Source of the DNA: Micromonospora sp. NBC_01699 | GTDB taxonomy: Bacteria; Actinomycetota; Actinomycetes; Mycobacteriales; Micromonosporaceae | Length of the DNA stretch: 64,000 bases | Reading direction: 5' to 3' | Assembly (NCBI RefSeq): GCF_036250065.1 | Contig: NZ_CP109199.1 | Coordinates: 4,774,001 to 4,838,000 of the forward strand | In this document: in pieces, positions 52,601-64,000 of the stretch | Numbering within the stretch: the first letter of the stretch is position 1 | Layout: each line of letters begins with the position of its first letter | Made by a program: the position numbers and the translations under genes | The notes under the pieces: generated by a model | The model's input: the letters and a program-made list of their open reading frames with translations, nothing else | The model's database searches: none | Told to the model about the DNA's origin: nothing

Positions 52601-55600
52601 ACCAGCCGTCGCCGGCGATGTGATGCACGATCACCACCAGCGTCTCCCGGTCGAACAGCCAGGCTCGGATCGGGATCTCCCGGGCGAGGTCGAACCGGTA
52701 CCCGGTGGCGGCGGCGATCGCGTCCGGCTCGCCCGCGGCGAGCTGTAGCGACCAGTCCAGGTCCGCCGGGTCGACCACCCGCTGGTAGGGCTCATCGTCG
52801 GCGGTCGCGAACACCGTACGCAGGACCTCGTGCCGGGCGATCACGTCGCGCAGTGCCGCGTCCAACGCCGCCAGGTCCACCTGGCCGGACAGCCGCAGGA
52901 CCACCGGCATGGTGTACGTCGCCGACGGGCCCTCAAGCTGGTTGATGAACCACAGGCGGCGCTGCGCGTACGACAGCGGCATCCGCTCCGGCCGTACCGA
53001 CGCGCGGAGCGGAAGCCGGGCCCGGTCGGCGTCGGCCAGCCGGGCCGTGAGCGCGGCCGGCGTGGGCGCGTCGAAGACGGTACGCAGCCGGACGTCGGCG
53101 CGGAACACCGTCCGGATGCGGCTGATCAGGCGTACGGCGAGCAGGGAATGGCCGCCAAGGGCAAAGAAGTCGTCATCGGCGCCGACCCGGTCGAGGCCGA
53201 GTACGTCGGCGAACACGACGCAGAGCATTTCCGTGCGGGGGTCGATCGGACCGTGGCCCGGCCCGGCCGCCGCGCGCCGGTCCGGCTCGGGCAGTGCCCG
53301 GCGGTCCAGCTTGCCGTTGGAGGTCAGCGGCAGGGCGTCGAGCAGCACCACGGCCGAGGGCACCAGGTGGCCGGGCAGCCTCGCGGCGAGGAACTTCTGG
53401 ATCGACGACAACAGCTCCTCGCGGTCGGCGTCCTCATCGGGTACGACGTAGCCGACCAGCCGATGCTCGCCGGGAGTGTCCTCACGGGCGATCACGACGG
53501 CGTGCTCCGCCCCGGGGTACGCGGCCAGCACGGCCTGGACCTCGCCCGGCTCCACCCGGAACCCGCGAATCTTGACCTGCTCATCAACCCGACCCAGGAA
53601 CACCAACCGACCATCGGCCAACCGCCGCACCCGATCACCAGTGCGATACATCCGCCCACCCGTGTCGTACGGGCAGGCCACAAACCGCCCCGCCGTCAAC
53701 CCCGGCCGACGCACGTAACCACGCGCCAACGCCGCACCCGCGACGTAAAGCTCCCCGGATACCCCAACCGGCACCGGCCGCAAACCAGCGTCCAGAACGT
53801 AGGTGCGCACATTCGCGATCGGCGTACCAATCGACACTGTGGCACCACCGTCGAGACGGGTCGTGGTGACACCGATCGTCGTCTCGGTCGGCCCGTAGTG
53901 GTTGAACACACCCCGATCCCCGGCGGCAGCGACCAGATCCCGGACCCACTCGACCGGCGCCGCCTCACCACCGAGCACGAGACTCCCAGCCGGGATGACG
54001 TCCTCCAGCCGACCAGCCGCACCAAGCGCCATCAAATGCGACGGCACCGCCTTGAGGTGATCGATCTCATGCTCGACCAGATATCCGCCCACGGCGGCCG
54101 GGTCGGTCACCGCGTCCTCCGGCAGCACGTGCAACTGCCCGCCACGAGCCAGACTCGCGAACAACACCGTATTACCCAGATCAGTCACCTGCGCCTGCAA
54201 CAACGCATACCGGCCACCGTTTGCTGCGAAGCCGAGCCGGTCCGGCACCGAAGCCACGTAATTCGCCAACCCGCCCTGGGTGACCGCCACACCCTTCGGC
54301 TGGCCAGTGGAGCCGGACGTGTAAATGACATAGGCGAGGTTGTCCGGCCGGAGACCCCGATCGCCGAGCGGGTCGGCGGGCATCCCGTTGATCGCCGGGT
54401 CGTCCAGCGCCACCACCGGCACCGGCGACGCGTCGCACCGGCCGAGCACGAGCATTGCCCGACCGTCTTCCAGCGGGAACGCGATGCGGTCCGCCGGGTG
54501 GGCGGGGTCGACGGGCAGGTACGCCGCACCGGCCTTCCACACGGCCAGCAGTCCGACGATCAGGTCGGCTCCCCGGTCGAGGCAGAGCCCCACCACGGAC
54601 TCCGGTCCCACTCCCCGGTCGACGAGCAGGCGGGCGAGCTGGTTGGCCCGGCGGTCGAGCTGTCCGTACGTGAGGGTGACGGTCTCGGAGACGACCGCCA
54701 CCGCCTCCGGCGTCTGGGCGACCCACCGCTCGAACGACGCCAGCACCGGCTCGGCCGGTCCGTCGGTGCCGGTGTCGTTCCAATCGACAAGGATCCGCCG
54801 CCGGCCGATCTCGTCCAGCACCTCGATCGAGTCGAGCGGCAGTTCGCCGTCCGCCTCAAGAGCGGTCACCAGGTTCTCCGTGGCGGTATACAGCAGCAGG
54901 CCCACCTCACCGGCGTCAATGGGCGCTACCGCGTCGACGGTCAGTGCGACTGTGTCACCGGCGTCGTCGACCGAGACGTTCAGTGGATAGTTGGTGCGTT
55001 CGTGCGAGTAGACGATCCCGATGCCGTCGAAATCCGCCTGCGGTTCGGTCGGGCGCCCGGTGTGGCGGTAGTTGAACAGTGAGGTGAACAGCGGCGCGTT
55101 CCCGGACACGCCACTGGCCCCCTGGGCCACCGCAAGCGAGGCGTGTTCGTGTTCGAGCAGGCCGGCAAGCTGGTCGCGCATCGCGGCGACGGCGCCCCGC
55201 GCCGTGATCCGGCGCATGTCGACGCGCACCGGCAGGGTGTTGATGAACGGACCCGGCACCCGATCCGAACCCGCACCAGCATTCATCCGACCGAACAACA
55301 CCGTCCCGAACACCACATCATCACGGCCCGACGCCACCGCCACCGTACGCGCCCACGCCACATGCAGCACCGTCGCCGGGCTTACACCCAACCCCCGCGC
55401 CACCAACCGCAACCGACCCACCAACACACCATCCAGGACAGTCCGCCGCCGCACCTGACCACTGCCATCACCACGCACATCCAACACACCGAACGGCGCC
55501 GTCGACTCATCAACATCGGAAAGCAAGGCCCCGAAATACCGCTCGTGCTCCTCCGCCGCGATGCCCCCACGCGCCTGGGCAACAAAGTTCCGGAACGGCA

Positions 55601-58600
55601 ACGGCGCCGGCAACTCACCACCCCGACCCGCCAGGAACGCCCGCACCTCCTCCAGCAACACCTCCAGCCCCATGTGGTCCTGCACCAGGTGATGCACCCG
55701 CACCAGGGCCCGCCACTCCCCTGCCTGTGCGGCGGCGACGTGCACGTCCAGCAGTGGCGCCCGGCCCAGATCCATGGCCAGGCCGACCTCGCCGAGCAGG
55801 TCGTCCCCGGCGGTAAGCTCGCGCACCGGCAGCGCGGCGTGCCGCCGGACCACCTGCACCGGCTCCGGCAACCCCTCCCACACGATCGCGGTACGGAAGA
55901 TGTCGTGCCGGTCGATCACCAGCTGCAACGCGGCGACAAAGTCGTCAAGCAGCTGCCTCGTGTCGAAGCTCAGTACGGTGGGCAGCACGTAGGCGTCGGC
56001 ACCGTTGTCGGCGAGTAGGTGGTGGAAGAGGATGCCCTCTTGCAGCGGGGCGAGGGGATAGATGTCGGCGATGTTGCCGGCGCCGCCGTCGACGGTGGCG
56101 GCGATCCGGTCGACCTGCTCGACGGTCAGATCGACCAACGGCAGCATGTCCGGGGTGATCTCGGTGGCGTCGATGGGAATGGCATTGGCCGGCACATCGA
56201 CCTGCCGGGCACCGCCGGTCACCGCCAGCGCCGCCGGCGTCGGCGTCTGGAAGAACGCCCGTACGGACACCGACACCCCACGCCGACGCAACCAGTCGAC
56301 CAGCCGCACCACCAGCAACGAATGCCCACCCAGAACAAAGAAATCGTCATCCACACCGACCACTTCCAAGCCGAGGATCTCCGCGAACCCCGCACACAGC
56401 AATTCCTCACGCGCATTCACCGGTGGACGGCCGGAACCAACCCGGATCTGCGGGTCAGGCAGAGCGGAGCGGTCGAGCTTGCCGTTGGCGGTCACCGGCA
56501 ACGCATCCAGCACCACCACCGCCGCAGGCACCATGTACTCCGGCAACCGCCGGCTCACGTATTCCCGGACACCGGTACCGTCACCACCAACAACGTAGGC
56601 GACCAGCCGGTCGTCACGCATGATCACCGCTGCCTGGATGACCTCCGGACACGCCGCGACAGCCGCCTGCACCTCACCCAACTCGATCCGGAACCCACGC
56701 AGCTTCACCTGCTCATCCGTACGACCCAGATAGTCCAGTCGCCCGTCAGCGGTCCAGCGCACCAGATCACCCGTGCGATACAACCGCCCACCCGACTCGA
56801 ACGGATTGGCAACGAACCGCTCACCGGTCAACCCGGCCCGGTTCACATAACCGCGAGCGAGCTGCACGCCAGCGAGGTACAGCTCCCCCGCCACACCCGG
56901 CGGGACGGGTTGCAGGTTGGCGTCGAGCACATACGTGCGGGTATTCGCGACCGGCTCACCGATCGTCACCAGCGCACCCGGCTCGCACCGGGCAGCGGTA
57001 ACGTCGACCGACGCCTCCGTCGGCCCGTACAAATTATGCAGTTCAACATCGGGAAGCGCGGCCAGGAACCGATCCTGCACAGTGGCCGGCAGCGCCTCAC
57101 CCGAACAAATCACCCGGGTAAGGACGCCACACCGGTCAGCGACCGGCAGGAACGCCTCCAACATCGACGGCACAAAATGCACCGTCGACACCCGCTGCGT
57201 ATCAATAAGCTCGGCCAGATAGCCCGGATCACGGTGACCCCCCGGACGCGCCACCACCAGGGTCGCGCCCTCCAACAACGGCCAGAAGAACTCCCACACC
57301 GACACATCGAACGTGAACGGCGTCTTCTGCACCACCCGATCCGCAGCCGACAACCCAAACCGGTCCTGCATCCACCGCAACCGGTTCACAATCCCCGCAT
57401 GCGAAACAACCACACCCTTCGGACAACCCGACGACCCCGACGTAAACAACACATACGCCGGATGATCCGCACACACATCCACCGACGTCGCCGGCACCGG
57501 ACCATCGAGACCGGTGATCGAATCCAGAACCAAGACCGGACGGGCATCCTCCACCAACAACGCCACCCGCTCCACCGGATACGACGGATCAATCGGCAAA
57601 TACGCCCCACCCGCCTTCAACACACCCAACAACGCCACCACCAAATCAACACCACGCTCCAACCGCACCCCGACTATCGACTCCGCACCCACACCCGCAG
57701 CCCGCAAATACCGAGCGACCTTCTCCGCCCGCGCGTCCACTTCGGCATACGTGAACTGCTCGCCCTCGAACACCACCGCCACCGCACCCGGAGAAGCGGC
57801 CACCCGCCCCGCGAACAACTCCGGCAACGTCCCACCAACCGGATACGACACCGCCGTGTCATTCCACTCCACCAGCAGCCGGGAACGCTCGTCCGCGTCC
57901 AGGACGTCCACCTCCGCCAGTCGCGCCTGCGGATCGGCCGTCACGGTGGCCAGCACCCGGACGAACCGCTCCACCAGACCGGCGACGGTTCGCGCGTCGA
58001 ACAGGTCGGTAGCGGCGGTCAGCCCGCCGTGCAGCCCGGTTGGTGCGCCGGTCTCGTCGTGGGTCTCCTCGATACTCCATTCCAGGTCGAACTTTGCGGT
58101 GGCAGCACCGGCGGACAGTCCGGCGGGCCGGATCCCGGGCAGGTCCAGCACCGCCTCGGCGGTGTTCTGCAACGTGAGCATGACCTGGAACAGCGGATGC
58201 CGGGCCATCGACCGGGCCGGGGCGAGTTCCTCCACCAGCTTCTCGAACGGCACGTCCTGGTGCTCGTACGCGGCCAGCGCGGTCTCCCGGAGCCGGACCA
58301 GGACGTCGCGGAAGGTCGGGCCCCCGGACAGGTCGGCGCGCAGCACCAGCGTGTTGACGAAGAAGCCGACGGCGTCGTCGATCGCCTCGTCGGTACGCCC
58401 GGCGGTCGCCGTCCCGATCGGGATGTCGGTGCCGGCGCCGAGCCGCGACAACAGCACCGCCAGGGCGGCCTGCAACGCCATGAAGACGGTGACCCCCTCG
58501 GACCGGGCCAGCTCCTGCACCCGGGCGTGCAGGCCGGCGGGGATCCGCAGCGGCTCCCGATGGCCCCGCCGGGTGGCGACGGCCGGCCGCAGCCGATCGG

Positions 58601-61600
58601 CCGGTAGCCTCAGCTCCTCCGGCGCGCCGGCGAGCGCCGACCGCCAGTACGCCACCTGCCGGGCGAGGACGCTGTCCGGGTCGGTCTCGGAGCCCAACAG
58701 CTCCCGCTGCCACACCGCATAGTCGGCGTACTGCACCGGCAGCGGCGACCACCGCGGCGGCCGGCCGGCGGATCGGGCGGCGTACGCCTCGGACAGATCG
58801 CGGGCCAGCGGCGCCATCGACCATCCGTCGGCCGCAATGTGATGTACGACGACGACCAGCACGCAACCGTTGAACAGCCACGCCCGGATCGGCAGTTCGT
58901 GCGCCAGGTCGAAACGGTGCCGAGCGGCCGCGGCGATGTCCGCCTCGTCGCCGTCGCGGACCTCCAGCCGCCAGTCGAGCCCGACCACGTCGAGCACCTG
59001 CTGGTAGGGCTCGCCGTCGGCCATCGCGAACACGGTACGCAGCACCTCGTGCCGGCCGATGACGTCGCGCAGCGCGGCGTCCAGCGCCCCGGCGTCGGCG
59101 CCGGGCAGCCGCAGCACCACCGGCACGTTGTAGTCGGCCGACGGGCCGTCGAGCTGGCCGAGGAACCACAGTCGACGCTGCGCGAACGACAGCGGCGCCC
59201 GCGCGGGACGGTCGGCCGCGACGAGGGCCGGGCGGGTCTGCCGCGTCGCATCGAGGCGTGCGGCGAGCGCGGCCGGGCTGGGCGCCTCGAAGAGCGCGCG
59301 CAGCGGCACCTCGACATCGAGCATCGCGCGGATCCGGCTGGCCAGCCGTACGGCGAGCAGCGAGTGCCCGCCGAGGGCGAAGAAATCGTCGTCGGCGCCG
59401 ACCCGGGGCAGGCCGAGAACATCGGCGAACGCGGCCCGGATGAGTTCCTCGCGCGGGTCCGACGACGGCCGGTCGACGCCGCCCCCGGTGACCGCGTCGG
59501 GCTCGGGCAGGGCGGCCGTGTCGAGCTTGCCGTTCGCGGTCACCGGAAGCGCGTCGAGGACCACCACCGTGGACGGCACCATGTGCTCAGGCAGTCGCCG
59601 AGCCACCAGCTCCCGTACGCCGGTGCCGTCCCCGCCGACCACGTACGCCACGAGGCGGTCCTCCCGGACCACGACGGCGGCCTGCGCCACGTCGGGGTGC
59701 GCGGCGACGGCCGTGCGGACCTCGCCCAGCTCCACCCGGAACCCGCGGACCTTGACCTGGTCGTCGGTGCGGCCGAGGTACTCCAGCTGCCCGTCCGTGG
59801 TCCACCGGGCGAGGTCGCCGGTGCGGTACATCCGTTCGGCGGGGGCGTAGGGGCTGGCGACGAACCGTTCGCCGGTCAGGGCCGGCCGGCGCAGGTAGCC
59901 GCGGGCCACGCCGGCGCCCTGGACGTACAGCTCGCCGGGCACGCCAGCGGGTACCGGACGCAGCCGGGCGTCGAGAACGTGGACGCGGGCGTGGGCCACC
60001 GGCCGCCCGATGACCGGCACCGCCGCGTCGGCGAGCCGGGCCGTGGTGGACTCGACGGTGCACTCGGTGGGGCCGTACATGTTGTACGCCTCGATGCCGG
60101 GAACGGCGCGCAGGCGTCGCCACAGCGATTCGGGTACGGCCTCACCGCCGACCGCGATCCGGGCCGGGCAACGGGTCGGGTCGTCGAGCAGGCCGTGGGT
60201 GAGCAGCGCCTCGACGTGCGAGGGGGTGGCCACCAGCACGTCGATGCGGTGTGCCGCGAGCCACGGCACCAGCAGGGCGGGATCGTGCCAGGTGTCGGCG
60301 TCGACGACGTGCAGTTCGTGGCCGCTCAGCAGGGCGGTCAGCTGGTCCCAGGACGCGTCGAAGGAGACGGACAGACCGAGCGCGACCCGCATTCGCGCCG
60401 GCCCGGCCAGCAGCGAGCGGCGGTGGCCGGTGCACAGGTTGACCAGGTTGTCGTGGCTCACCTGGACGCCCTTGGGGCGGCCGGTCGACCCGGAGGTGTA
60501 GATGACGTAGGCCGGATGGGCCGGCAGCAGCGGCGCCCGGGGCGGAAGCGGTGACTCGGTCGGCGTACCGGTCGGGCCGTCGAGCACGATCGTGGGCACG
60601 TCGGCCGGTAGCACGTCCGACGTACGGCTTGAGGTCAGCACCACGACCGGCGCGGCGTCGCGGACCAGGTACGTCACCCGCTCGGCCGGGTAGGCCGGGT
60701 CGACGGGCAGGTAGGCACCACCGGCCTTGAGCACAGCGAGCAGCGCGACGACCAGGTCGACCCCGCGCTCCAGGCACACCCCGACCACCGACTCCGGTCC
60801 GACCCCGTGACCGGCCAGCAGCCGGGCGAGGTGGTCGGTCCGGGCGTCGAGTTCCGCGTACGTCAGTGCGACGTCGCCTCCGACCAGGGCCGGAACATCC
60901 GGTGATTGCGTGACCCGGGCGCGGAACATCTCCGGCACGGTCCGGTCCGGCACCGCTGGCGCCGCGCCGGTCCCCCACGAGGCCAGCCTGCGCCGGTCGG
61001 CGTCGTCCAGGAGGTCCACGGCGCTGAGCCGGGTCGTCGGCCGGGCGGCCAGGGTCTCCAGCACGCGTGCGAACCGCTCGGCCAGTCGACGCACCGTGGC
61101 GGACTCGAACAGGTCGGCCGCCCCGACCAGCACGCCGCGCAGGCCGGCGGGCGCGCCGGTGGCATCGAGGGTCTCCTCGGCGCTGACCTCAAGGTCGAAC
61201 TTCGCCACCGTCGGCCCGGCGTGGCTACGCCGTGCCGCCACGTCCGCCAGGTCGAGGGTGGCGTGGTCGTTGTTCTGGAGGGTGAGCATCACCTGGAAGA
61301 GCGCGTGGTGGGCCATCGAGCGGGCCGGGGCGAGTTCCTCGACGAGCCGTTCGAACGGCACGTCCTGGTGCGTGAAGGCAGCCAGGCTGGTCTCCCGGAC
61401 CCGGTGCAGCACCTCGGTGAACGATGGGTCACCGGACAGGTCGAGCCGCAGCACGAGGTTGTTGACGAAGAACCCGACGAGATCGTTGAGCGCTTCGTCG
61501 GTGCGGCCGGCGATGGCGGTGCCGATCGGGATGTCGGTGCCGGCGCCGTGTCGGGACAGCAGCACGGCGAGGGCGGCCTGCAACGCCATGAAGACGGTGA

Positions 61601-64000
61601 CGCCCTCCGCCCGCGCCAACCGGGCCAGGGCGGCGTGCGCCTCGGCCGGCACGTCGAGCGGGACGCCGTGTCCACGGTGCCCGGGTACGGCCGGCCGGGG
61701 CCGATCGAATGGCAGTGCCAACTCCGCGGGCGCCCCTGACAGGTTGTTTCGCCAGTAGGTGACCTGTCGGGCGAGCAGGCTGTCCGGGTCCTGCCCGTCG
61801 CCGAGGAGGTCGTGCTGCCAGAGCGCGTAGTCGGCGTACTGCACCGGCAGCGGCGCCCAGTCCGGAACGGTTCCGTTGCTCCGAGCCGCGTACGCGGTGG
61901 AAAAGTCCCGGGCCAACGGGGTCCACGACCAACCGTCACCGGCGATGTGGTGCATGACCACGACCAGGGCGTGTTCGTCCGCGGCGGTGCTGAACAGCCA
62001 CACCCGCAGCGGCGGCTCGGTGGTCAGGTCGAACCCGTGGCCGGTCGCGGCCGCAACGGCGTCGTCGAGTGCCGCCGCGTCGACCTCGACCACCGTCAGC
62101 ACGTCGGGCACGTCGGCCGGGTCCAGCACCCGCTGGTACGGCTCGCCGTCGGCGACGTCGAACACGGTACGCAGCACCTCGTGCCGGTCAAGCAGGTCCC
62201 GTACGGCGACACGCAGCGCGTGCCGGTCCAGGGCGCCGTTCAGCCGCAGTACGTTGGGAATGGTGTAGGTCGGGCTGGGTCCTTCGAGTTGGTTGATGAA
62301 CCAGAGGCGGCGTTGGCCGGAGGACAGCGGGATGCGTTCCGGGCGGGGTCGGGCGGTCAGCGCCAGCCGCCCCCCGATGTCGGTGGAGTCAGCGTCGAAG
62401 TCGGGGGCGGGCAGGGTCGCGGCCAGTCCGGCAACGGTCGGGGTCTCGAACAACGCCCGAATCTCGACCTCAACACCCAACAACGCCCGAATCCGACTGA
62501 TCAGACGCACCGCCAACAACGAATGCCCACCCAGATCGAAGAAATCATCATCAACACCGACGCCCTCGACACCGAGAACCTCCGCGTAGGCCGCACACAA
62601 CAACTCCTCCCGCTCACTGGCCGGCCCCCGCCCCGCACCAACCGACGCCGCCAGATCCGGCTCCGGCAACGCCCGACGATCCAACTTCCCATTCGACGTC
62701 AACGGCAACCCATCGAGCACCACCACAGCCGACGGCACCAGATGCTCCGGCAACCGCCGCCCCGCATAACGACGCACCCGCTCAACGACACCATCAACAT
62801 CGTCGTCGTCGGACACCACATACACGACCAACCGCACCTCACCACGAACATCCGGACGCGCGACCACCACCACCTGATCCAACCCCGGACACCGAGCCAA
62901 CACCGACTGCACCTCACCCGGCTCCACCCGGAACCCGCGAATCTTGACCTGCTCATCAACCCGACCCAGAAACACCAACCGACCATCAACCAACCACCGC
63001 ACCCGATCACCAGTGCGATACATCCGCCCACCCGTGTCGTACGGGCACGCCACAAACCGCCCCGCCGTCAACCCCGGCCGACGCACATAACCACGCGCCA
63101 ACCCCACACCCGCGACGTAAAGCTCCCCGGACACCCCAACCGGCACCGGCCGCAAACCCGCATCAAGAACGTAGGTGCGCACATTCGCGATCGGCGTACC
63201 AATCGACACCGTGGCACCACCGTCGAGACGGGTCGTGGTGACACCGATCGTCGTCTCGGTCGGCCCATAGTGGTTGAACACACCCCGATCCCCGGCGACG
63301 GCCACCAACTCGGCCACCCACTCGACCGGCGCCGCCTCACCACCGAGCACGAGACTCCCAGCCGGAACGACATCCTCCAGCCGACCAGCCGCACCAAGCG
63401 CCATCAAATGCGACGGCACCGCCTTCAAATAATCAATCTCATGCTCGACCAAATACCCGGCCACCGCGGCCGGGTCGGTCACCGCCTGCTCCGGCAACAC
63501 GTGCAACTGCCCGCCACGAGCCAGACTCGCGAACAACACCGTATTACCCAGATCAGTCACCTGCGCCTGCAACAACGCATACCGGCCACCGTTTGCTGCG
63601 AAGCCGAGCCGGTCCGGCACCCAAGCCACATAATTCGCCAACCCGCCCTGGGTGACCGCCACACCCTTCGGCTGACCGGTGGAACCGGACGTGTAAATGA
63701 CATAAGCCAGGTTGGCGGGGCGGGGCGACACCGGCGGGGCGGTCGACTCAGCCACCGCCAGATGCGCGACGGTCATCGCCCCGTCCAACGCCACGATCCG
63801 CACCCCGCCCGCAGGCAGGTCCTCCACCAGGTCCTCGGTGGTCAACAGCAACACCGCCAGACTGTCACGCAACACAAACGCCACCCGATCAACAGGCTGC
63901 CGCGCGTCGACCGGCAGATACGCCGCACCGGCCTTCCACACACCAAGAATCGCGGTAACCATCTCCACCCCACGCGGCAACGACAAAGCGATCACCGACT
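43626..64000 (-). CDS. NRPS-1: seven visible modules, 5' end beyond the window
   Basis: About 6790 residues are visible; the frame is open through the right edge in mid adenylation domain, so the start and any earlier modules are outside. Domain order: (A)-T, C-A-T, C-A-T, dual C-A-T, C-A-T, C-A-T, dual C-A-T. There is no separate epimerisation domain and no thioesterase. Each T domain has the GGHSLL motif. The two dual C domains carry HHLVQDH and an extra N-terminal FHHLLA block. Read codes: Asp, X, Ser, Asp, X, Ser, Ser. The Ser modules (third, sixth, seventh visible) are close copies of each other, as are the two Asp modules. The protein ends at 43626 with a 17-residue basic tail after the last T domain and must pass the chain to NRPS-2. 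It ends 120 bp from the convergent C-A gene. Confidence 0.95.
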   Translation of the reverse strand, partial: SVIALSLPRGVEMVTAILGVWKAGAAYLPVDARQPVDRVAFVLRDSLAVLLLTTEDLVEDLPAGGVRIVALDGAMTVAHLAVAESTAPPVSPRPANLAYVIYTSGSTGQPKGVAVTQGGLANYVAWVPDRLGFAANGGRYALLQAQVTDLGNTVLFASLARGGQLHVLPEQAVTDPAAVAGYLVEHEIDYLKAVPSHLMALGAAGRLEDVVPAGSLVLGGEAAPVEWVAELVAVAGDRGVFNHYGPTETTIGVTTTRLDGGATVSIGTPIANVRTYVLDAGLRPVPVGVSGELYVAGVGLARGYVRRPGLTAGRFVACPYDTGGRMYRTGDRVRWLVDGRLVFLGRVDEQVKIRGFRVEPGEVQSVLARCPGLDQVVVVARPDVRGEVRLVVYVVSDDDDVDGVVERVRRYAGRRLPEHLVPSAVVVLDGLPLTSNGKLDRRALPEPDLAASVGAGRGPASEREELLCAAYAEVLGVEGVGVDDDFFDLGGHSLLAVRLISRIRALLGVEVEIRALFETPTVAGLAATLPAPDFDADSTDIGGRLALTARPRPERIPLSSGQRRLWFINQLEGPSPTYTIPNVLRLNGALDRHALRVAVRDLLDRHEVLRTVFDVADGEPYQRVLDPADVPDVLTVVEVDAAALDDAVAAATGHGFDLTTEPPLRVWLFSTAADEHALVVVMHHIAGDGWSWTPLARDFSTAYAARSNGTVPDWAPLPVQYADYALWQHDLLGDGQDPDSLLARQVTYWRNNLSGAPAELALPFDRPRPAVPGHRGHGVPLDVPAEAHAALARLARAEGVTVFMALQAALAVLLSRHGAGTDIPIGTAIAGRTDEALNDLVGFFVNNLVLRLDLSGDPSFTEVLHRVRETSLAAFTHQDVPFERLVEELAPARSMAHHALFQVMLTLQNNDHATLDLADVAARRSHAGPTVAKFDLEVSAEETLDATGAPAGLRGVLVGAADLFESATVRRLAERFARVLETLAARPTTRLSAVDLLDDADRRRLASWGTGAAPAVPDRTVPEMFRARVTQSPDVPALVGGDVALTYAELDARTDHLARLLAGHGVGPESVVGVCLERGVDLVVALLAVLKAGGAYLPVDPAYPAERVTYLVRDAAPVVVLTSSRTSDVLPADVPTIVLDGPTGTPTESPLPPRAPLLPAHPAYVIYTSGSTGRPKGVQVSHDNLVNLCTGHRRSLLAGPARMRVALGLSVSFDASWDQLTALLSGHELHVVDADTWHDPALLVPWLAAHRIDVLVATPSHVEALLTHGLLDDPTRCPARIAVGGEAVPESLWRRLRAVPGIEAYNMYGPTECTVESTTARLADAAVPVIGRPVAHARVHVLDARLRPVPAGVPGELYVQGAGVARGYLRRPALTGERFVASPYAPAERMYRTGDLARWTTDGQLEYLGRTDDQVKVRGFRVELGEVRTAVAAHPDVAQAAVVVREDRLVAYVVGGDGTGVRELVARRLPEHMVPSTVVVLDALPVTANGKLDTAALPEPDAVTGGGVDRPSSDPREELIRAAFADVLGLPRVGADDDFFALGGHSLLAVRLASRIRAMLDVEVPLRALFEAPSPAALAARLDATRQTRPALVAADRPARAPLSFAQRRLWFLGQLDGPSADYNVPVVLRLPGADAGALDAALRDVIGRHEVLRTVFAMADGEPYQQVLDVVGLDWRLEVRDGDEADIAAAARHRFDLAHELPIRAWLFNGCVLVVVVHHIAADGWSMAPLARDLSEAYAARSAGRPPRWSPLPVQYADYAVWQRELLGSETDPDSVLARQVAYWRSALAGAPEELRLPADRLRPAVATRRGHREPLRIPAGLHARVQELARSEGVTVFMALQAALAVLLSRLGAGTDIPIGTATAGRTDEAIDDAVGFFVNTLVLRADLSGGPTFRDVLVRLRETALAAYEHQDVPFEKLVEELAPARSMARHPLFQVMLTLQNTAEAVLDLPGIRPAGLSAGAATAKFDLEWSIEETHDETGAPTGLHGGLTAATDLFDARTVAGLVERFVRVLATVTADPQARLAEVDVLDADERSRLLVEWNDTAVSYPVGGTLPELFAGRVAASPGAVAVVFEGEQFTYAEVDARAEKVARYLRAAGVGAESIVGVRLERGVDLVVALLGVLKAGGAYLPIDPSYPVERVALLVEDARPVLVLDSITGLDGPVPATSVDVCADHPAYVLFTSGSSGCPKGVVVSHAGIVNRLRWMQDRFGLSAADRVVQKTPFTFDVSVWEFFWPLLEGATLVVARPGGHRDPGYLAELIDTQRVSTVHFVPSMLEAFLPVADRCGVLTRVICSGEALPATVQDRFLAALPDVELHNLYGPTEASVDVTAARCEPGALVTIGEPVANTRTYVLDANLQPVPPGVAGELYLAGVQLARGYVNRAGLTGERFVANPFESGGRLYRTGDLVRWTADGRLDYLGRTDEQVKLRGFRIELGEVQAAVAACPEVIQAAVIMRDDRLVAYVVGGDGTGVREYVSRRLPEYMVPAAVVVLDALPVTANGKLDRSALPDPQIRVGSGRPPVNAREELLCAGFAEILGLEVVGVDDDFFVLGGHSLLVVRLVDWLRRRGVSVSVRAFFQTPTPAALAVTGGARQVDVPANAIPIDATEITPDMLPLVDLTVEQVDRIAATVDGGAGNIADIYPLAPLQEGILFHHLLADNGADAYVLPTVLSFDTRQLLDDFVAALQLVIDRHDIFRTAIVWEGLPEPVQVVRRHAALPVRELTAGDDLLGEVGLAMDLGRAPLLDVHVAAAQAGEWRALVRVHHLVQDHMGLEVLLEEVRAFLAGRGGELPAPLPFRNFVAQARGGIAAEEHERYFGALLSDVDESTAPFGVLDVRGDGSGQVRRRTVLDGVLVGRLRLVARGLGVSPATVLHVAWARTVAVASGRDDVVFGTVLFGRMNAGAGSDRVPGPFINTLPVRVDMRRITARGAVAAMRDQLAGLLEHEHASLAVAQGASGVSGNAPLFTSLFNYRHTGRPTEPQADFDGIGIVYSHERTNYPLNVSVDDAGDTVALTVDAVAPIDAGEVGLLLYTATENLVTALEADGELPLDSIEVLDEIGRRRILVDWNDTGTDGPAEPVLASFERWVAQTPEAVAVVSETVTLTYGQLDRRANQLARLLVDRGVGPESVVGLCLDRGADLIVGLLAVWKAGAAYLPVDPAHPADRIAFPLEDGRAMLVLGRCDASPVPVVALDDPAINGMPADPLGDRGLRPDNLAYVIYTSGSTGQPKGVAVTQGGLANYVASVPDRLGFAANGGRYALLQAQVTDLGNTVLFASLARGGQLHVLPEDAVTDPAAVGGYLVEHEIDHLKAVPSHLMALGAAGRLEDVIPAGSLVLGGEAAPVEWVRDLVAAAGDRGVFNHYGPTETTIGVTTTRLDGGATVSIGTPIANVRTYVLDAGLRPVPVGVSGELYVAGAALARGYVRRPGLTAGRFVACPYDTGGRMYRTGDRVRRLADGRLVFLGRVDEQVKIRGFRVEPGEVQAVLAAYPGAEHAVVIAREDTPGEHRLVGYVVPDEDADREELLSSIQKFLAARLPGHLVPSAVVLLDALPLTSNGKLDRRALPEPDRRAAAGPGHGPIDPRTEMLCVVFADVLGLDRVGADDDFFALGGHSLLAVRLISRIRTVFRADVRLRTVFDAPTPAALTARLADADRARLPLRASVRPERMPLSYAQRRLWFINQLEGPSATYTMPVVLRLSGQVDLAALDAALRDVIARHEVLRTVFATADDEPYQRVVDPADLDWSLQLAAGEPDAIAAATGYRFDLAREIPIRAWLFDRETLVVIVHHIAGDGWSWKPLARDVSTAYAARRAGRAPDWHPLPVQYADYALWQRALLGDPDDPDSVAGRQLAYWRDQLAGVPEELNLPVDRPRPAIAGYEGHVADLTVPGEVHARLRALARAEGVTVPMVVQAALAVLLSRLGAGTDVPIGSVIAGRTDEALDDLVGFFVNTLLLRTDLSGDPSFTELLARVRDTAVTALEHQDVPFDRLVEELAPVRSLARHPLFQVALNVQNQAEASLDIAETDVDRLSAGTRAIRFDLEFSLREVFDPAGEPLGVRGAVRGSADLFEADAVRRLVDRFVRVLATVSAEPGTRLREVSLLDEAERHEVLTGWNATETRFDPTSVPALFAAQAARTPAAAAVHFGGTNLSYADLAARVDRLARVLVAHGAGPETIVALRLPRGFDMIVALLAVWRAGGAYLPIDPDAPADRVAYMVDDARPVAFVTTSASAGAVPAGPYPILVDALPDGADDVPLPEPEGGGRAAYVIFTSGSTGRPKGVLVDHDALANFVSAVADHLEIEHGTAMLQYASFSFDMSVMDIAVPLSRGGTVVVPSEAERAEPELLRALVAASGARSATLVPSLLGVLDPDDLAGVRVLFVGGEVVDPALAARWAPGRRLMHMYGPTEATIVMAIHPIDAQRPGPLPLGGPMANTRVFVLDAALVPVPVGVVGELYIAGSQLARGYVGRAGLTGERFVACPFGFGERMYRTGDLVRWTVDGELVFGGRVDDQVKIRGFRIELGEVQAVVAVCPGVEQVCVVVREDSPGERRLVAYVVAGGAGFDVEGVRGFVAGRLPEYMVPSVVVLLDCLPLTSNGKVDRKALPVPVVEAGGGVGRVGLTPREELLCVVFAEVLGRDVVGVDDDFFVLGGHSLLAVRLVGRVRVVLGVEVSLRVLFEASTPGRLAVRLSSVAVARPVVVPVVRGSRVGLSFAQRRLWFVNQLEGSSGVYHMPFVLRLDGVDVLALELALRDVLGRHEVLRTVFPVVDGEPFQRVVPVGELDWRLGVVDGPVGELSEVIGRPFDLSVEVPLRAWLFGGSVLVVVVHHVAADGWSLVPLARDLSVAYAARVAGGVPGWLPLRVQYADFAVWQRELLGVESDPGSVLSRQLGFWREALAGLPEQLGLPVDRLRPVVPSFRGHGVSLVVSAEVHAAVVGLARVQGVTVAMVVQGALVVLLSRMGAGVDVPIGTAVAGRVDEALDDLVGFFVNTLVLRGDVSGDPSFVELLGRVRESNLAAFERQDVPFERLVEELSPVRSLARHPLFQVMLTVQNQAAAVLELTDVDTDRVTPAGAPTAKFDLHFTVQESYDATGAAAGLHGSIVGAADLFDPTSVCDLGERFTRVLTELLADPSAPVSTVQMLDAEERARVLIDWNDTSVVYPAGDTLVSLFAARVVASPAAVAVVFEGESLTYAEVDARAERLARVLVGRGVGPESVVGVCLPRGADLVVALLGVLKAGGAYLPVDPEYPVERVAVMLADALPVAVVTSPECASVLPLGVARVAVDETSSSAPPVRARPRPDHPAYVLFTSGSSGRPKGVVVSHAGIVNRLRWMQDRFGLSAADRVVQKTPFTFDVSVWEFFWPLLEGATLVVARPGGHRDPGYLAELIDTQRVSTVHFVPSMLEAFLPVAESCTGLTRVICSGEALPQGVQDRFLAALPDVELHNLYGPTEASVDVTAARCESGALVTIGAPIANTRTYVLDHSLQPVPPGVAGELYLAGVQVARGYVNRAGLTAERFVACPHDGSGQRMYRTGDLVRWTRDGQLKYVGRTDEQVKIRGFRIELGEVHAVVTTHPDVLQAAVIAREDVPGDPRIVAYTVPVPDTDHDRLPELVRAHVADLLPAYMVPTVVVLDALPVTANGKLDRRALPAPQIQVGSGRGPANAREELLCAGFAEILGLEAVGVDDDFFVLGGHSLLVVRLVEWLRQRGVVVPVRAFFQSPTPAGLALAGGVESRVEVPANRIPAGASEVTPEMLPLVGLTAEQIDRVAATVDGGAANIADIYPLAPLQEGILFHHLLADGGRDAYVLPTVLEFDSRRGFDAFVGALQRVVDRHDIFRTAIVWEGLSEPVQVVWRRAVLPVSEVSARGVEELLASVDGSFDLGRAPLLDVHVSAGAGPECLALVRVHHLVQDHMGLDVLLEEVRAFLAGRGGELPAPLPFRTFVAQARGGIEAEEHARYFGALLSDVDESTAPFGVLDVRGDGSGQVRRRTVLDRALVNRLRLVARGLGVSPATVLHVAWARVVAVASGRDDVVFGTVLFGRMNAGAGSDRVPGPFINTLPVRVRTGGVGVRAAVVAMRDQLAGLLEHEHASLAVAQRASGVPGNAPLFTSLFNYRHRGTGTDLIGASAVGNDDSIHVAYTQEHTNYPLTVSVDDAGERLAFAVDVVAPIDADLVCALLATTTENLVAALETAAEPLLGSIDVLDTDERSRLLVEWNDTAVSYPVGGTLPELFAGRVAVSPGAVAVVFEGEQFTYAEVDARAEKVARYLRAAGVGPESIVGVRLDRGVDLVVALLGVLKAGGAYLPIDPSYPVERVALLVEDARPVVVLDSITGLDGPVPETSVGLRADHPAYVLFTSGSSGRPKGVVVSHAGIVNRLRWMQDRFGLSAADRVVQKTPFTFDVSVWEFFWPLLEGATLVVARPGGHRDPAYLAELIDAERVSTVHFVPSMLEAFLPVAESCTGLVRVICSGEALPATVQDRFLAALPDVELHNLYGPTEASVDVTAARCESGGLVTIGSPVANTRTYVLDHSLQPVPPGVAGELYLAGVQLARGYVNRAGLTGERFVANPFEPGGRLYRTGDLVRWTPDGQLDYLGRTDEQVKLRGFRIELGEVQAAVAAHPDVTRAAVVVRDDRLVAYVVGGDGTGVREHVSRRLPEYMVPAAVVVLDALPVTANGKLDRKALPDPQVQASSGRGPANAREELLCAIFADVLGLEAVGVDDDFFALGGHSLLAVRLVSRVRAELNVDLALPVLLDAPTVGELAGRLGDTPSSRPALRPMRGEPRA
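44020..45370. repeat. Ser adenylation-domain repeat, three copies
   Basis: A long stretch of nearly identical DNA in the A domain of module 7 recurs in module 3 (about 56490-57890) and, in shorter form, in module 6 (about 47455-48090). The shared part covers the core motifs and all specificity residues. This implies recent duplication or gene conversion among these modules. Confidence 0.8.
45640..46250. repeat. Dual C/E-domain repeat, two copies
   Basis: The C-terminal half of the dual condensation domain of module 7 is nearly identical in DNA to 55060-55680 in module 4; similarity continues less evenly to about 46660 and 56060. Confidence 0.75.
46790..49870 (-). other. NRPS-1 visible module 6 (C-A-T); predicted Ser
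   Basis: Ordinary C domain (HHVAADG). The code D-V-W-H-I-S-L-V-D-K is identical to modules 3 and 7. Most of the C domain (48835-49870) lies in a G-poor composition island that continues into module 5. Confidence 0.78.
49910..52990 (-). other. NRPS-1 visible module 5 (C-A-T); substrate unknown
   Basis: C domain HHIAGDG. The code D-M-M-T-F-G-M-I-V-K matches nothing I know. The A domain changes base composition abruptly near 50650, after the specificity residues, as if its C-terminal part came from another source. Confidence 0.65.
53050..56170 (-). other. NRPS-1 visible module 4 (dual C/E-A-T); predicted Asp
   Basis: Dual-type C domain ([17 protein letters not shown]), so Ser from module 3 should be D. 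The code D-L-T-K-V-G-H-I-G-K equals Asp. The A domain is a near copy of that in module 1. Confidence 0.78.
53555..54315. repeat. Asp adenylation-domain repeat, two copies
   Basis: About 760 bp of module 4 is nearly identical to 62915-63675 in module 1, from the A3 core to the A8/A10 region. The Asp module of NRPS-2 (30900-32410) is clearly related but much more diverged at DNA level. Confidence 0.8.
56230..59200 (-). other. NRPS-1 visible module 3 (C-A-T); predicted Ser
   Basis: C domain with HHIAADG. The code D-V-W-H-I-S-L-V-D-K fits Ser, with HFVPSM as in the serine-activating EntF. The T domain is followed by the linker type (ITPDMLPLV) seen before every dual C domain here. Confidence 0.78.
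59260..62340 (-). other. NRPS-1 visible module 2 (C-A-T); substrate unknown
   Basis: C domain MHHIAGDG. The code D-A-D-V-A-G-M-V-E-K, read from FDASWDQ, VATPS, IAVGGEA and [11 protein letters not shown], fits no signature I am sure of. The FDASWD form of motif A4 is uncommon and may indicate an aromatic or large substrate; that is only an impression. Confidence 0.6.
62400..64000 (-). other. NRPS-1 visible module 1 (partial A-T); predicted Asp
   Basis: The A domain is cut at the right edge near its A2/A3 region, but all specificity positions are present: D-L-T-K-V-G-H-I-G-K, the Asp code. The C domain of this module, if any, is outside. Confidence 0.75.

Noticed and set aside
43626-64000. CRISPR or tandem-repeat array
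   Set aside because: The long repeats coincide with homologous A, T and C domains in frame; there are no short repeats with unique spacers.

Overview
The window is very G+C-rich, densely packed actinomycete DNA with GTG starts, 4-bp start/stop overlaps and few gaps. The gene families (StrR-type activator, 4-hydroxyphenylglycine pathway, CmlA-type hydroxylase, giant NRPSs) fit a Micromonosporaceae or Streptomyces-like host; this is an inference, since nothing here fixes the genus. No rRNA, tRNA, IS element, integrase or CRISPR array was seen.

Region 1 (1-12279, + strand) is a tightly coupled operon of unknown role. It holds a 5'-truncated unknown protein, a 55-aa protein, a fibre-like protein (LamG-like head, trimeric-fibre-like repeats, H-type-lectin-like tail), a soluble ComEC-like metallo-beta-lactamase-fold protein with an Ala-rich tail, and a 1867-aa DUF6603-like giant. 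It looks like a surface or tail-structure system rather than peptide biosynthesis.

Region 2 (about 12300 to beyond 64000) is one side of a nonribosomal peptide gene cluster. On the + strand are a PLP-dependent serine/threonine dehydratase-like enzyme, a MacB-type ABC pair, an alpha/beta hydrolase and an ABC exporter. On the - strand are an HmO-HpgT fusion, HmaS, a CmlA-type di-iron beta-hydroxylase and a StrR/ParB-like activator. HmaS and the fusion convert 4-hydroxyphenylpyruvate to 4-hydroxyphenylglycine (Hpg). The assembly line is on the - strand: NRPS-1 (43626 to the right edge and beyond; seven modules visible, the first cut) and NRPS-2 (26600-40294; four modules plus thioesterase). A divergent free-standing C-A didomain protein (40816-43506), with a degenerate C domain and no carrier domain, lies between them.

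Hand-read adenylation codes, in colinear order for the eleven visible modules, suggest Asp - X - Ser - Asp - X - Ser - Ser - X - Asn - Asp - X, then release by the thioesterase. Four condensation domains are of the dual epimerisation/condensation type, so residues 3, 6, 8 and 9 of this order are expected to be D. The free-standing didomain has a Gln-like code. The N-terminal part of the peptide and any acyl starter, MbtH or precursor genes lie outside the window. I cannot match the predicted peptide to a named compound.

Regulation: four sites resembling the StrR-family inverted repeat (GTTCRACYG / CRGTYGAAC) lie in the four intergenic gaps of region 2. They sit before the dehydratase-ABC operon, before the hydroxylase-Hpg operon, between the activator and the hydrolase, and between NRPS-2 and the C-A protein. 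None was found in region 1, which places the left border of the cluster near 12300.
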